41,590 bases of DNA, from positions 1-41,590 of the forward strand of contig JAFTFT010000020.1 in NCBI GenBank assembly GCA_017458335.1. The letters are read 5' to 3'. Shown in pieces: positions 41,467-41,590 of this stretch; the stretch's first letter is position 1, and each line of letters begins with the position of its first letter. Source of the stretch: Oscillospiraceae bacterium. GTDB taxonomy: Bacteria; Bacillota; Clostridia; Oscillospirales; Oscillospiraceae. Under the pieces are notes generated by a model that worked only from the letters and a program-made list of their open reading frames with translations, was not told the origin of the DNA and did no database searches. Made by a program: the position numbers and the translations under genes.

Positions 41467-41590
41467 TAGCCACTTTTCTGTACTCCCATAGGCATGGTAT
41501 TGTATCAATCTTTGGTTATACATATCTACATAAAAAGCATAGGCAACCTTACCCATTTCCCTTGCGTATTTCTCAAGGATTGCTTTCTGA
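41461..41590 (-). CDS. C-terminal fragment of a gene cut by the right edge
   Basis: The last 42 codons and TAA of a minus-strand gene. The start QKAILEKYAREMG resembles the helix after the catalytic segment of large serine recombinases (QKAxLExYAxxxG), but what follows (FYVDMYNQRLIQYHAYGSTE) does not continue the recombinase pattern and the gene stops. It may be a truncated recombinase or an unrelated small protein. Confidence 0.4.
   Translation of the reverse strand, partial: QKAILEKYAREMGKVAYAFYVDMYNQRLIQYHAYGSTEKWLK

Noticed and set aside
1-41590. CRISPR array or cas genes
   Set aside because: No regularly spaced direct repeats of 24-40 bp with unique spacers and no Cas-like proteins were seen.

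Overview
The window reads as chromosome of a Gram-positive anaerobe of the class Clostridia, most likely from the Oscillospirales. Evidence: strong AGGAGG-type ribosome sites, many promoters of the TTGACA-17-TATAAT kind, a class B sortase, a MocR-type regulator, a DUF4250-like small protein, a clostridial 2-hydroxyacyl-CoA dehydratase pair and a clostridial type mobile region. The genus cannot be fixed from the sequence.

Layout. 1-4410: three minus-strand genes in one unit, a MocR-type PLP regulator followed by two FAD oxidoreductases. 4711-7769: two 2-hydroxyacyl-CoA dehydratase subunits plus a 55-residue membrane protein. 7909-15363: htpG, hemW, a VanW-domain protein, metG and a small membrane protein. 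From inside htpG to the end of metG third codon positions are almost all G or C. 15453-20008: a secreted LysM protein, then nfeD, an SPFH (stomatin-like) gene and a eukaryotic-type hexokinase in one run. 20129-22337: gtrA and a rodA/ftsW-family gene on the minus strand, with a free-standing structured RNA of about 235 nt between them. 22380-26508: murF and two tandem CNNM/CBS/CorC transport proteins. 26565-26716: tRNA-Pro(TGG) with its own promoter and terminator. 26746-33035: class B sortase, divergent from a 1741-residue surface protein with an APKTG motif. 33128-34434: a small metallo-hydrolase, a DUF4250-like protein and the nucleoid protein HU.

34528-41590 looks acquired. It is AT-richer, starts with an intact promoter, leader and 7 codons that match the start of YchF and then break off, and carries short direct repeats of the integrase-site kind. 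It holds a TetR regulator divergent from a DsbA-like/metallo-hydrolase pair, small proteins typical of mobile elements, an ABC ATPase whose permease is cut off after about 44 codons, a two-component system, and a truncated gene at the right edge.

Best leads: the structured RNA at 20750-20985; two copies of a palindromic repeat with compensated base changes (4531 and 20034); the sortase substrate with a 212-residue cytoplasmic tail; the apparent integration junction near 34711; and several operators whose layout can be read directly (4423, 36369, 37603, 39292). Several start codons were moved from the longest reading frame to the ribosome-site or promoter-supported position.
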